The notes beneath the pieces are model-generated. The model made no database searches, was not told the origin of the DNA, and worked only from the letters and a program-made list of their open reading frames with translations. From Lithocarpus polystachyus (lineage: Eukaryota; Streptophyta; Magnoliopsida; Fagales; Fagaceae): DNA of 64,000 bases. Location: contig CM066165.1 of the NCBI GenBank assembly GCA_033629205.1, positions 38,503,447-38,567,446 of the forward strand, in the 5' to 3' direction. Positions 47,455 through 58,972 of this stretch are shown in pieces. Positions within the stretch are counted from its first letter, which is position 1. Each line of letters opens with the position of its first letter. The translations under genes were made by a program, and so were the position numbers.

Positions 47455-48184
47455 TGTAAGGACACAAATTGCAGATTGGGCCTACAAGAGAGATTGACTC
47501 TGGCCCAATGAGTAAAAGGTATCCTCGCAATGAATTTGTAAGAGAGTGGGTCGAAGAGCTAGGCTTTAGTGGGTCAAACGGAGATGAGCCGAGCGAAAGT
47601 GTATCCTCGGCACAGTCCGAGGAGCTTTGTTCTAGTAATATGTGTTGAATCAGAATTGTTACAGGGGTTCTTGAGATTGTTTCCCCCCCCCCTCTCCCAT
47701 GATGGATTTCTGCTATTATATAGTCCCTTTCAGACAATCTGGACCTTCCATTTGTTGATCATCCAGGCCTATACTTGAGTGCCTGTCCCATCAGCCACCC
47801 TCTTTAGTATTCTGTGAGTTGCAGAAACCGAGGTAGCACTGTTCAGGGGTCCTGTTCACATAAATGCAGTGTCAGCAGCCCTTTGTGAAATATCTCCTGG
47901 TTGCCACCTGTCCCCTTTGGCCCATATAAGTCAGTGGATTCCTCGGAAATATCAGGACCGGTGCTGGAACATTCATCTCGGCCGTTCCTTTGATGATCCA
48001 AGCAGTAAGTTCTCCTCGGACAAGTCCTTTTCTCCTTCGCGTAGCTAATACGACAGAGAGGAGTCAGGCCAGGTACTTTCCTCAAGACGGGGTGCCCTCG
48101 GGATAATGGCCTCCTCGGACGGGCCCATGGCTTCCTCGGAGGGGCCGTGGCCCATTGTCTAGTATTGGGCCTTTTACCCCTACA
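47455..48184 (-). repeat. Non-autonomous element, 5' LTR (right side)
   Basis: 730 bp, second copy of the LTR. It differs from the first mainly by transitions and a change in a poly-C run (near 47683). Confidence 0.85.
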
Positions 48185-48697
48185 AGCTCTTAGTAAAATA
48201 TTTATAATATGATTTTTTGCCAAGTATTAATAGCCTTGGGCTTTTAACAAAATAGAGCTAAGTAGGTAACTTAGACTTTTGATAGTGCCAAGTAGTTGGC
48301 TTGGGTTTTTGATAAAATAATGTCAAGTAATTAGCTTGGGCTTTTGATGTTGCCAATGAAAATTGGACTTTTGATGTAGCCAATAAGAATTGGGCTTTTT
48401 AATGTTGCCAATAAAAATTGGGCTTTCGATGTTGCCATTTAGTAATGGGCTTTGACGTTGCCAATGAGAATTGGGCTTTTGATGTTGCCAACGAAAGTTG
48501 GGCTTTTAGATAAATTGCCATGGGTTTAAATCATGGGCTTTGATTTATGGATTTGAATTCCATTGATAAAATTGTTTTGCCATGGACTTGGATCCTGGAC
48601 TTTTCAAATATTACCAAGCATTAGTATTCTTGGATTGTAAATAGAATGGTGTGTGTAAATAAAATTAGGTGTAATAAAAAAGTACCCCAACAATAAT

Positions 48698-50522
48698 AAT
48701 ATAATGTTATTATATTACATAGAATGACTTGGATAATTTGATGTTTATTATTATATATTTTATTTTTACTCTTTTTTTTCTTATATTATTTTATTCAACA
48801 TTTATATTCAGTCACATCCTCCATACTTATGCAACACAAATCCAGAAAATGGTTAGACACACACTTGCCTTCCTTTACCTTACATTTCAAGAATCAAAAT
48901 ATTTGTGTGATAAAGGGTCATATAATTTATGCTTTAGATAGCACTCTTTGAATGTGTCTAGGCCTATAGATTGAGTAATTTGTAGTCTTATAAGGTTATT
49001 GAGAATGGACTTTTTGAATCAAGACTAAAAAAATATGGACTACTATATATCATTTAGATAAAAACCTTTATCATAGATATTTTAATTTTTTTTTGCCACA
49101 AATTTAAATCACGCAAACTTAATAATTTTATATTATGTGTTAGCATTGTGTCTACTTCTTCTTTTTCTTCTCAAAAATATTATATATCATCTTTAAAAGA
49201 TGTCAACAATATTGATCTTATGGGAAAAGTTACATAAAATATTGAGAAAAAAATGTTTTATATTACAGTCTACTAAAAATGCTTTTTAAAAATTTAAACC
49301 TTTCTATTTTTCATATCACTGACGTGTTTTACAGTTACCACATGTGATAACTTAAGTTTTAATATTCTTAAGATGTTTCGGCAAAAAGAATTTTTTTTTT
49401 TTTTTTAAAACGTTGTCACAAAACATGAGTTCATGTCAGGCCAACAAACTTGATAATTTGAAAATGATGGAACCATTCATAACAATATTTGGATAGTTAT
49501 ATAGTTCCAGGTAAAACAATCAAGCAAACTTTTAGTCTTCAAAAAACACATATCTACCAGTAGTTAAATGTTCATCTTGGGTAGTTTTAACTTTTTATAT
49601 AATTTTACCTCTACATATTCATCTATTTTAATTTAGATTTTTTAAAAAAACTTTAATTTAGATATTTATAAATAAACAATGAAATAATGATTCATGAATA
49701 ACCAAAAAAAAAAAAAATCATCTATACATATTTATCTTGTGTGGTCTACTAAATTAGGTGATTATAACTTAATAATGAAGTCTATAAATAAGGTAATTAA
49801 AAAAACATATTTCTACAAATCAAAAAGTTCTCATTTCTTTTTTCAAAAAAAGGCCTTTTACATTTCCTTGGAATTTTTATTTATTTATTTTTTTAACTTT
49901 GACATACCACTAACCTAACCGCTTCATACATTAAAAAAATTTAATGCTCATTATTACTTCTGTTAAGATATTATAGATGTCTTAATTGATTGAGACCAAA
50001 CTAGAGAAATGATTTTAATATTTCCTTGAAAATTCAAAAGAAAAAAGAAAAAAAACCTTTGATATACCACTAACGTAACTACAGCTATAACTATTTAAGT
50101 CATTCATGATATCTATTTCTTATTGATAGCCATAAAAACTACAACGAATGAGGGAACATACAAAGTAATTAAGAAAAACTGATGGAAGAAAAAATGAAAT
50201 GAAATCAAACTTCAATAGTAACCATTATTTGAAAAATAAAAAAGTGGCTAAGAGGAATAAGAAATAAAATAGAAATGACTATACAGAGGATATTGAAAAC
50301 TTTATAGTGCAATAAAATCAACCATTACATTCACTTAATTAAATCAATAATCAACAATTAAATATAATAATACAAAATTTAAACTTAAAACTAATCAAAC
50401 TCTAACTAGGGAAATTATATTTCCTATCATAACTAAAAATGAGATGTCTTTTAGTAATTTGGAAATTATATTAAAAATAAAGTTGAAAAATTTTATAATA
50501 TCATTTTTGGACATTTCATTTA

Positions 50523-50526
<4 letters not shown>
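48698..50526. other. No gene recognised
   Basis: AT-rich DNA inside the possible Helitron. No coding sequence was found. Confidence 0.4.

Positions 50527-50587
<61 letters not shown>
50527..50587. repeat. Compound microsatellite (TA)n(TG)n
   Basis: About 13 TA units followed by about 18 TG units. Confidence 0.95.
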
Positions 50588-50589
<2 letters not shown>

Positions 50590-51096
50590 CATGACTTAAA
50601 AAAAATCTAATGAACAATTCTCTCTCTTATTTAATGTCTATGTCATGCAAATCATCAACCAGTAAATATATGATAATGGTAAGAAACATTATAAACAAGA
50701 TTATAAAAAATTTGATAAAACTATATTTTTTCAAGAATTTCTTTACAAAATTTAGAGACTAAAATAATATTTTAGTATTATTATTTTACTTAAAAATTAT
50801 AACATGTAATACGCGGTTCTGCAACTAGTATTATTTAAAAACTGAAAATTCATTTTTAAACTACCGTCCGAGACGGGGCCAACTACAAAGTTGCACAATG
50901 ATATCATTAAAACAAAATCAAATGAACCAACCCATCAATCAGCTTATCAATTAACCACATCAATAAGCCCAACCAACCCAACTCAATAGATTAGTTAAAA
51001 TGTCTTTACTCTTTACGCCAAAAACTGAAATCTCTGTTCCGCCGAAAACATGCACCAAACAAGAGATTCTCATCCACAACCTCTAATCCTCTGACC

Positions 51097-52448
51097 ATGG
51101 AAGAATCATCTCCCGGACGACATCGTACTGAACATTTTGTCAAGGCTACTAGTCAAGTCACTCCTAAGATTCAGGTGCGTTTGTAAAACCTGAGACTCCT
51201 CAATCACTACTCCTAATTTCATTTCCACCCACCTTAATAACAACAATGATCATGATCATGATCATGCTTCTCTCATACAAACTTGTATATTCAATATAAT
51301 TCTTTTAAGATACCAAAAGTCTGTAAGGTTCTTTGTTGTGACCGCATGTTGGATTGGGTTTTTGAGTTTTCAGTTCCCTCTACTTTTGATTTAAACATGT
51401 CTGAAATGGTCAGTTCATGCAATGGTTTAGTGTGTCTCATACAACATGCAAATCCTTCCAATATTGACGATGCGGATCCCCAGTATTAGAAAATGAGAAA
51501 TGCTAATGAATGATCTGCAATGGTTAATAATCTATTTAAAGAAAATTAATGTTTTACGCAAAAAAAAAAATTTAATGTTTTGCCAGATTTTTACATTTTT
51601 CATTAAAGTGGTGTCAAATTTTTTTTAAAATAGATTGTTAATTATTGCTCTAAAGGGCACCCATTAGTGTAAACCTTAAAAAATTTAAGAGATTGCCTGA
51701 TTCGTATTTAAGCAACTACTTTTCTAGCAACCAAGAAATTTGGGTTTCTACCGGATTTGCTTATCAATCCAAGACAAATGACTACAACGTTGTAACGCTT
51801 TGGAGTGCTCCAGTATCGGCTGAGGTTTACACATTAAGCTCAGACTCGTGGAGAAAGGTTGAAATCTCATTGAGATCAAAATATGATTTGTTAGTTGTGG
51901 TCTCTGATATCGGCTTGTTTTCATTTGCTCAATTTGTTAGTGGGGCTTTGCATTGGTTGGCTGAATGTGAAAGGGAAGGGGATTCCTAGATCAAAATATG
52001 ATTTTGTCATTTGATGTCGATAATGCCTGATGGAGATAAATTGCATCAGCAAAGTCTATTCGTGTTCAAGGGAAATTTGGCTTTCATAACATATGGATAC
52101 CCCAAAAATGACAACGGCGAATTGTCAGACTCACAATGCTTTATTTGGGTAATGAGGGACTATGGTGTACATGAATCTTGGAATAAACTTTTTTCTATCT
52201 GGTTTGAAAATGTTGATATAAGTTTCTATGGTTGCACTGGGCATGGTGAACTTCTACTTGACAAGAAAGTCAAGGAAGAATCCAGTGATGATGAAACTAA
52301 AATGCATTATTGCAATGAGTCTATGATTATTTCAAATGACACTGTAATTGTTTCACTTGACCCTGAAACTTTACAGGAGAAGGATCTTGGTATCCTACGA
52401 TATGTTACACATGGTTACTACGTTCAGGGAAAGCCTTGTGTTACTTGA
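51097..52448 (+). pseudogene. F-box protein pseudogene
   Basis: F-box proteins are substrate receptors of SCF ubiquitin ligases. Bases 51104-51190 read the F-box motif LPDDIVLNILSRLLVKSLLR followed by CVCKT; then a TGA at 51191 falls where the conserved Trp is expected. The ATG at 51097 is in another frame. A His/Asp run (DHDHDH) follows, and the frame shifts near 51285 into VCKVLCCDRMLDWVFEF and SSCNGLVCL. After a small insertion (51498-51672) comes an F-box-associated region: LPDSYLSNYFSSNQEIW, SAEVYTLSSDSWRKVEI, SGALHWLAE. Further breaks lie near 51980-52010, and the last part (IWVMRDYGVHESWNKLF) ends at 52448. At least four lesions make it non-functional. Bases 1-400 suggest that a relative lies just outside the window. 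Confidence 0.88.
51498..51672. mobile_element. Small MITE in the F-box pseudogene
   Basis: About 175 bp with inverted ends of roughly 40 bp: 'gctaatgaatgatctgcaat..ttaataatctattt' on the left, and on the right the complement of 'actaatgggtgccctttagagcaataattaacaatctattt' type sequence. It separates two parts of the F-box-associated region. The exact target duplication is unclear. Confidence 0.55.
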
Positions 52449-52885
52449 TGGAGCAACCAGCTATCCCGGATAAGAAGGGGAATCATTAGTGATAATCATT
52501 GTATTTTGTTAGGTAAGTGGGATGCAAATGAGACCATTATCATGTTGTTTCCTTTGGTATCATTTTGTTTTGAGTAGGCATAAGTGTACTGGTATGATGT
52601 AGGTGAATTTAATTCAGATGTATATTTACACTTTATGCTCGTGGCGATTTCATGAAAGAAAATATAACATTTTAATTCAGACTTTTTGTTTGCCTCTCTA
52701 ATGATGTTGCAAAATATTTAGAGATCTTACTTCAATCCAAAAAAATAAAATAAAAATGGAGCAAAGAGGAGAGAATAAAAGAAGCCCTATGATGAGAATG
52801 TTGAAAATGGGATGCGGAAGTTCTTATGTGGTGAGCATAAGCCCAGCGAAGGTCTTATGCTTGGTTCCTTAATCAAAATGATATA
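52449..52885 (+). repeat. F-box pseudogene 3' flank, left part
   Basis: The last about 200 bases match 1-240 of the window. The target duplication copy ATATA of element 2 is at 52881-52885. No gene. Confidence 0.7.
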
Positions 52886-53509
52886 TGATAGGGATAAAAT
52901 CTCCCACCAAACGACGGTAGCTCACACTCGCCGACGGCTAGATCCGTGATGGCGGAAATACCCGACGGACGTCAGAGCTTGACAACCCCAATCCTGGGGG
53001 CGACGGGGAGAAGGCCGACGGGTGTTGATATTAGGCATTGAGACCTGTCTGGCCACGTACGCTTCCCTGGAAAGAGTGAATCTTGTCACGTACGCTTCCC
53101 TGGAAAGAGTGAATCTTGTCGCGTACGCTATTTAGCCGGATATCTTACGAAGCACGATTCCCACCCCCAAGAAGGGAATCGTGCCCAACACACTTGGCCA
53201 CCCCGGAAGAGTCTTGCGTCCTACGCTACTCGAGGGCAATTTCGGTACAACGATATCTTCTCCAGTACGCCTCATCTTAAGGCCACTACCACTACTATAA
53301 ATACCGCCACACCCTCCGAAAATCGAGGTACGTATACTAAGACCCGACTCTGGCATTCTAGAGTTGTGAACAAATACTAACTTAACCATCGGAGGGTCGT
53401 CGGCCGGTACCACACCGGTACTTCCCTTTGAGATTCTTCTTACTTGTGCAGGACCGTCCGGAACGCGCGCAAGCCTTGCAGCTCACTGGTTTGATTCTTG
53501 ACATCATCA
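52886..53509 (+). repeat. Element 2 5' LTR (624 bp)
   Basis: Starts 'tgatagggat' and ends 'gacatcatca'. It contains a tandem pair of a 34-bp segment ('cacgtacgcttccctggaaa' onward, near 53057 and 53091). It has a TATA box at 53296-53303. Confidence 0.95.
53296..53303 (+). promoter_or_regulatory. TATA box of element 2 5' LTR
   Basis: TATAAATA about 410 bases into the LTR, in an otherwise C-rich context; it would start the genomic RNA near 53330. Confidence 0.7.
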
Positions 53510-53511
53510 GT

Positions 53512-53529
53512 TGGCGCCGTCTGTGGGAA
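53512..53529 (+). other. Element 2 primer binding site
   Basis: TGGCGCCGTCTGTGGGAA two bases after the LTR, nearly identical to the site of element 1. Confidence 0.85.
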
Positions 53530-53571
53530 CCGCACAAGTTCCTGTTACGTGTTTCCCGGACTAAGGGTTGC

Positions 53572-56500
53572 ATGGTACTCACGCGTTCAAGGACGACCAC
53601 CATGAACGACCAAGGCAACGAACAACGCACCACGGCCCTTGAAAGGCAAGTCCAGACTCTGGCAGCCGCGGTGGAACGTCTCACGAAGCGCAACAATGAC
53701 TTGGAAGAGCAGCTGTTGCGAAGGAATGCGACGGGCGACAATCAGGGAGAGAATCAGGAGGAGAGCAGTGCCGAGGAGAGGGACCGTGAGGGTCCTGAGG
53801 GAAGCCATGCATTGAGCCGGCCTGAAGGACAACAGCCAAACCATCCGTCGGCAGATGGCCATGCCCAGTCTAATATGGCCGTAGAAATGCGAATGATGAA
53901 GGAACGCATGGACTTCATGATGAACGCCCTCAAAGGGCGAGTGTCCAGCGACCTCGACGACCTCGTCCACCGCACGGACTCCCCATTCACAACACCCGTC
54001 ATCATGTTCCCTACGCCACCGAAGTTCCGCATGCCACAGGTGGAAAGCTACGACGGGTCCAAGGATCCGCTAGACCACTTGGAAACCTTCAAGACATTGA
54101 TGCACCTGCACGGCGCGCCAGACGAAATCATGTGCAAGGCCTTCCCCGCGACGCTAAAAGGCTCTGCAAGGACCTGGTTCGGTAGACTGGCGCCCGGTTC
54201 TATCGGCACCTTCAGGGAGCTGAGCGCTCTGTTCGCCTCCCAGTTCATTGGGGGACACCAGCACAAGAGATCCACCGCATGCCTAATGAACATTAAGCAG
54301 CGGGAGGATGAGACGCTGAGATCTTATATAGCCCGCTTTAACAGAGAAGCGCTGACAATTGACAAAGCGGACGACCGGATACAAGTGGCCGCGTTCACCA
54401 ACGGGCTGCGGAAGGGTAAATTCCTGTTCTTTTTGTACAAGAATGACCCGAAGACAATGTCAGATGTATTTTACAGGGCAACGAAGTACATGAACGCGGA
54501 AGATGCGTTACTGGCAAGGGAAGAGAAGCCCCCCGGGAAGAGAGAAAGGCAGGAAGACACCCGGCAAGATAAGGGGCGGAAGGCGCCTCGGACAGGGGAA
54601 AGCCGAGACAGTAGACGCCCAAAGCCCAATGCCGGGAAATTCACAAGCTACACACCATTGACGGCTTCGGTTGATCAGGTCCTGATGCAGATTAAGGATG
54701 ACGGATCCTTGACATTTCCGGGAAAGATGAAATCAAACCCGGACAAACGACCGAAAGACAAGTATTGCCGCTTCCACCGAGACCATGGGCACGATACCAC
54801 CGACTGCTACGATTTAAAGCAACAGATCGAAGCCCTGATCAGACAAGAGAAGCTGCAGAGGTTCGTCAACAGGGAAAAGGCCGACACGTCTCGGCAGGCA
54901 CAGACCCCCCACCGGGACAATGAGCGTCCCAGACCACCTATAGGGGATATAAGGGTGATTGTGGGTGGCACACCGGTTGCTGGTTTTACAAAGAAGGCTC
55001 TGAAGTCCCACCTCAGGGCGGTCCAAAATGTTCAGGCTGCGAGCTCCGTCCAGAAGAAGCCGAGAACTAGCAGCCCCGCTATGGAATTCACAGAAGAGGA
55101 TGCCCAACACCTCCACCACCCGCACGACGACGCCCTTGTCGTCAATATCCGGATAGGGGACTACAACACCTACCGGGTCCTGATTGACAACGGGAGCTCC
55201 GCAGATATTCTCTACTATCCCGCGTTCCAACAGATGCGGATTGACAAAGAACGCTTGGTCCCTACCAAAGCCCCACTCATAGGTTTCGGGGGGACCAGAG
55301 TATATCCCCTCGGCTCGATCATATTGCCCGTCACTGTCGGGGAATACCCTCGGCAGCTCACTAGGGACGTCACCTTCCTAGTCGTCGACTGCTCCTCAGC
55401 ATACAACGCAATCATAGGGCGACCAACCCTCAACGCCTGGAAGGCCGCCACCTCGACCTATGCCTTAAAGGTCAAGTTCCCTACAGAGTACGGGGTAGGA
55501 GAACTATGGGGAGACCAAGTGGCCGCACGGGAATGCTATGTGGCAATGGTAGAGATGAATGGCCAGCTACAGACGATGAACATAGAGCAGAGGACGGGAG
55601 TAGAGCCTGTGGAAGAACTCGAAGAGATAATTCTCGACGAGTCCAAGCCTGAGAGAACCACCAGAATCGGTGCCCTCAACAGTCCGGCGACCCGCAAGGC
55701 ACTCACGACCTTCCTCAAGGAAAATCAGGACGTATTCGCCTGGAGCCATGAGGACATGCCGGGGATCGATCCGTCGGTCATGGTACATAGGCTGAACGTA
55801 GCAACCTCCTTCCGGCCTGTCAGACAAAAGAAGCGAGTATTTGCTCCAGAGAGAGATCATGCAGTGGCAGAGGAGGTTGGTAAGTTACGAGAGGCAGGGT
55901 TCATCCGGGAAGTCTACTACCCCGACTGGTTGGCAAATGTTGTAATGGTCAAGAAGGCCAGCGGGAAGTGGCGGATGTGTGTGGACTTCACGGACCTGAA
56001 TAAGGCGTGCCCAAAGGACAGCTACCCCCTCCCTCGAGTCGACGCTCTAGTAGACTCTACGGCCCGACACCAGCTGCTGAGTTTCATGGATGCCTTTTCA
56101 GGATATAACCAGATTCGGATGGATGAGGCAGATCAGGAGAAAACCTCATTCGTCACCAGCCAAGGACTCTTCTGCTACAAGGTGATGCCATTCGGACTGA
56201 AGAATGCAGGTGCCACATATCAGAGGCTGATGAACAAAATGTTCGCCAACCAAATAGGGAGGAATGTCCAAGTGTACGTCGACGATATGCTGGTGAAAAG
56301 CCAGCGAGAGAAGGATCATCTGAGTGATCTCGAGGAAACGTTCGGAACCCTCCGTTCCTACAATATGAAGCTCAACCCCTCGAAATGCGCCTTCGGGGTA
56401 ACCGCAGGAAAATTCCTCGGCTTCATGGTCTCTCAGAGAGGCATCGAGGCCAACCCGGATAAGATCAGGGCAATAATGGAGATGGCCCCTCCGAAGAATG

Positions 56501-58806
56501 TAAAAGAGGTTCAGAGTCTGAACGGGAAGGTTGCCGCACTGAACAGATTTGTGTCGAGGGCCACGGACAAATGCCTTCCCTTCTTCCGCACATTGAAGAA
56601 GACGTTCGAGTGGACGGACGAGTGTCAAAGGGCATTCGAAGAGTTGAAAGCCTATCTCTCTTCCCCACCATTGCTGAGTCCTTCACAGCCCGGGGAAGAA
56701 CTCTTCCTCTACCTGGCCGTATCCCCAGCTGCCGTCAGCGCGGCCTTGATCAGAGAAGAGGACGGGGTGCAGAAACCCGTATATTACGCCAGCCGGGCGT
56801 TCCAAGGGGCGGAAGGAAGGTACCCGCCCATGGAGAAGCTCGCCTTCGCCCTAGTCACCGCAGCCCGAAAGCTCAAGCCCTACTTCCAAGCTCACACAAT
56901 CGTTGTCCTAACCGACAAGCCTCTGCGGCGAGCAATGCACAACCCAGAAGCCGCAGGTCGTCTGGCCCTATGGGCGATAGAGCTGACTGAGTTTGACATT
57001 CACTACCGCCCACGTACCGCCCTCAAGGGACAGGCAGTAGCTGATTTCATAGCCGAGTTCACCAACACAGAAGACGAGGGGGCAGATGCAAGTCCAGCAT
57101 GGAGTGTACATACAGATGGGTCGTCAACTAGACGAGCCGGCGGCATTGGGGTCGTGCTCCGTTCCCCTGAAGGAGACCAAATTGATTGTATGATCCGGCT
57201 AGACTTTCCCATCACCAACAATGAGGTAGAGTACGAAGCCTTGATAGCCGGACTGGATCTTGCCAAAGCAGCAGGCGCGGCCCGAGTGGTCGTCTCCTGC
57301 GACTCCTAGGTAGTCATCAACCAAGTCAATGGGAACTACGAGTGCAGAGGCGACAGAATGAAGAGGTACCTCCATCAGGCAAAAGGAAGGGTAGATGAGC
57401 TCGGGGCAAGGATAGTCCAAGTCCCCAGGGAGGAAAATAAGCCGGCCGACCGCCTCGCCAAAGCCGCTTCGTCAGAACAGGAGAGCAGCACTGACGGTGT
57501 GCTACACTTTGTGCAGGTTTCTCCACTGCTAGACTCTATTGAAATGCAGGAAGTCGGCTCGGAAAGCAACTGGACCACGCCGTTGGTCTCATACCTGAAA
57601 GATGGCGTCTTGCCCGACGGAAGAGAAGCCGCCAGAAGATTGAAGGTCCAAGCATCAAGGTTTGTCCTGATAGAAGGAGTCCTATACAAAAGGGGCTTCT
57701 CTCGCCCATACTTAAGGTGCTTGGGTTCCGAAGAAGCTGATTATGTCATGAGGGAAGTGCATGAAGGGATATGCAGAAACCATTCAGGGTCGCGGTCACT
57801 GACGCATAAGCTAATCCGCGCAGGATACTACTGGCCGACCATGAGAAAAGACACGCAGGCTTATGTCAAAGCTTGCGACAAGTGCCAGAGGTTCAGCAAC
57901 ATCGTCAGGCAACCCCCCGAAGAGCTGACCCCAATGACGGCCCCATGGCCATTCGCTCAATGGGGACTGGATATCATGGGCCCATTCCCGACCGCGGTGC
58001 GACAGCTCAAGTTCCTTGTGGTAGGCATAGACTACTTCACGAAGTGGGTGGAAGCTGAGGCATTGGCCACCATCACAGAAAAGAACATACGATGCTTCGT
58101 CTGGAAGTGTATCATATGCAGGTTCGGGATACCCAGGGTATTAGTCTCCGACAACGGCAAACAGTTTGACAATGGCCCCTTCCGGGAATTCTGTGCGCAG
58201 CTGGGAATAAAGAATCATTACTCTTCCCCCGCCCACCCCCAAGCCAATGGTCAAATAGAAGTAACGAACCGATCCTTGCTCAAAATTATCAAGACTCGGC
58301 TTGAGGGGGCAAAGGGGATATGGCCCGAGGAGCTGCCAAGCGTATTGTGGGCTTACAGAACGACAGCAAGGACCCCCACAGGAGAAACACCGTTCAGGCT
58401 AACCTATGGAAGCGAGGCAGTCATTCCAGCCGAAGTGGGACTCACAACCTATAGGGTGAACACCCATGATGAAGGCCGGAACAACGAAGCCTTGCGCCTG
58501 CACCTTGACTTGATTGACGAAGCCAGGGCAGCAACAGAGCAAAGGTTAGCCCGGTATCAGGATCGCATGGCTAAACACTACAACGCCCGAGTCAGGCACA
58601 GGGAATTCCAGGTCGGTGACCTCATCCTAAGAAAGGTCATGGGCGCTGCCAGAGACCCAACCCAAGGAAAGCTTGGCCCCAATTGGGAAGGGCCCTACCG
58701 AATCACAGCATGGCAAAGAAAGGGCACCTACCACTTGGAGACACTGGACGGGCAGAAGCTGCACCACCCGTGGAACGCGGAGCACCTACGTAAGTACTAT
58801 CAGTAA
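53572..58806 (+). pseudogene. gag-pol: Element 2 gag-pol polyprotein with one in-frame stop
   Basis: A single frame of 1,745 codons encodes Gag, protease, RT, two RNase H domains and integrase. I take the ATG at 53572 (MVLTRSRTTT) because the earlier in-frame ATG at 53428 lies inside the LTR. Features in order: a heptad-like coiled coil near residues 20-45; the gag domain (VESYDGSKDPLDHLETFK); a C-x2-H-x4-H-x4-C knuckle near 54765; the protease site DNGSSA with Asp at about residue 539; RT with YVDD (56275-56286); a degenerate first RNase H; an archaeal-type RNase H from about 57106 (HTDGSS, NNEVEYEALIAGL, SCDS); and integrase with a CDKCQRF finger and GLDIMGPF, VSDNGKQFD and NGQIEVTNRS. A TAG at 57307-57309, right after SCDS inside the second RNase H, splits the frame. 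Relatives usually have Gln there. A full product would need readthrough. Confidence 0.92.
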
Positions 58807-58972
58807 GAAAGAACGGCAGCCCCCTACTTGTATCTAGTCTGTAATTGATCCACTCTAATGTATGTTCCTGGGACATGTTTTCTTCCTCACAAAAATTATG
58901 CAAGTCATACAGAGGTTTATTCAAAGTCTCTTCTACTTACTATTAAGTGCTGAATGTCAGAAACCCCCAAAA
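58807..58972 (+). other. Element 2 spacer after integrase
   Basis: Short untranslated sequence between the gag-pol stop and the tandem array. Confidence 0.5.

Larger units (their letters stand above)
45671..48184 (-). mobile_element. Non-autonomous LTR retrotransposon (LARD/TRIM-like), Tat-related
   Basis: Two LTRs of about 730 bp enclose 1,052 bp without coding capacity. The primer binding site (47435-47452) is next to the right-hand LTR on the minus strand and is identical in its first 18 bases to those of element 1. The polypurine tract with CTAT lies next to the left-hand LTR. The element is therefore on the minus strand. Flanks are GGCTC and AGCTC, a target duplication with one change. 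The interior is largely an 83-bp tandem array, resembling the 3' array of Tat elements with all genes lost. The LTRs differ at roughly 16-18 sites by eye (about 97.7% identity). Mobility would need proteins from an autonomous Tat element. Confidence 0.85.
43592..48692. mobile_element. Putative long solo LTR (about 2.6 kb) split by a nested element
   Basis: Begins TGTTG and ends CAACA, and is flanked by ATAAT on both sides (43587-43591 and 48693-48697), the signature of an LTR excision product. No second copy of its ends is found inside, so it is read as a solo LTR. Removing the nested element (45671-48184 and one target copy) leaves about 2,582 bp. Its right part has degenerate short repeats around 'gttgccaat.a.aattgggctttt' (48340-48500). 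No coding sequence was recognised. Orientation is unknown. Confidence 0.55.
42981..50828 (+). mobile_element. Possible Helitron with nested insertions
   Basis: The 5' end TCTATATTCT with 'ctaaaagctgaaac' follows an A, and the 3' end CTAG (50825-50828) precedes a T, as in Helitrons, which insert between A and T without duplication. Before CTAG a weak stem ('catgt aat acgcg') could be the decayed 3' hairpin. Leaving out the nested 43592-48692 element and its TSD copy, the body would be about 2.7 kb, with no Rep/helicase coding sequence, so it would be non-autonomous. The joining of these two ends into one element is an inference. Confidence 0.35.

Noticed and set aside
46061..48223. Two similar frames of about 120 codons on the minus strand in the 730-bp LTRs
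   Set aside because: They are the same stretch of the LTR seen twice, carry no known domain and arise because the LTR is GC-rich.
53428..53571. Upstream in-frame ATG of the element 2 gag-pol
   Set aside because: It lies in the 5' LTR and the codons up to 53571 include the primer binding site; the ATG at 53572 is the natural start.
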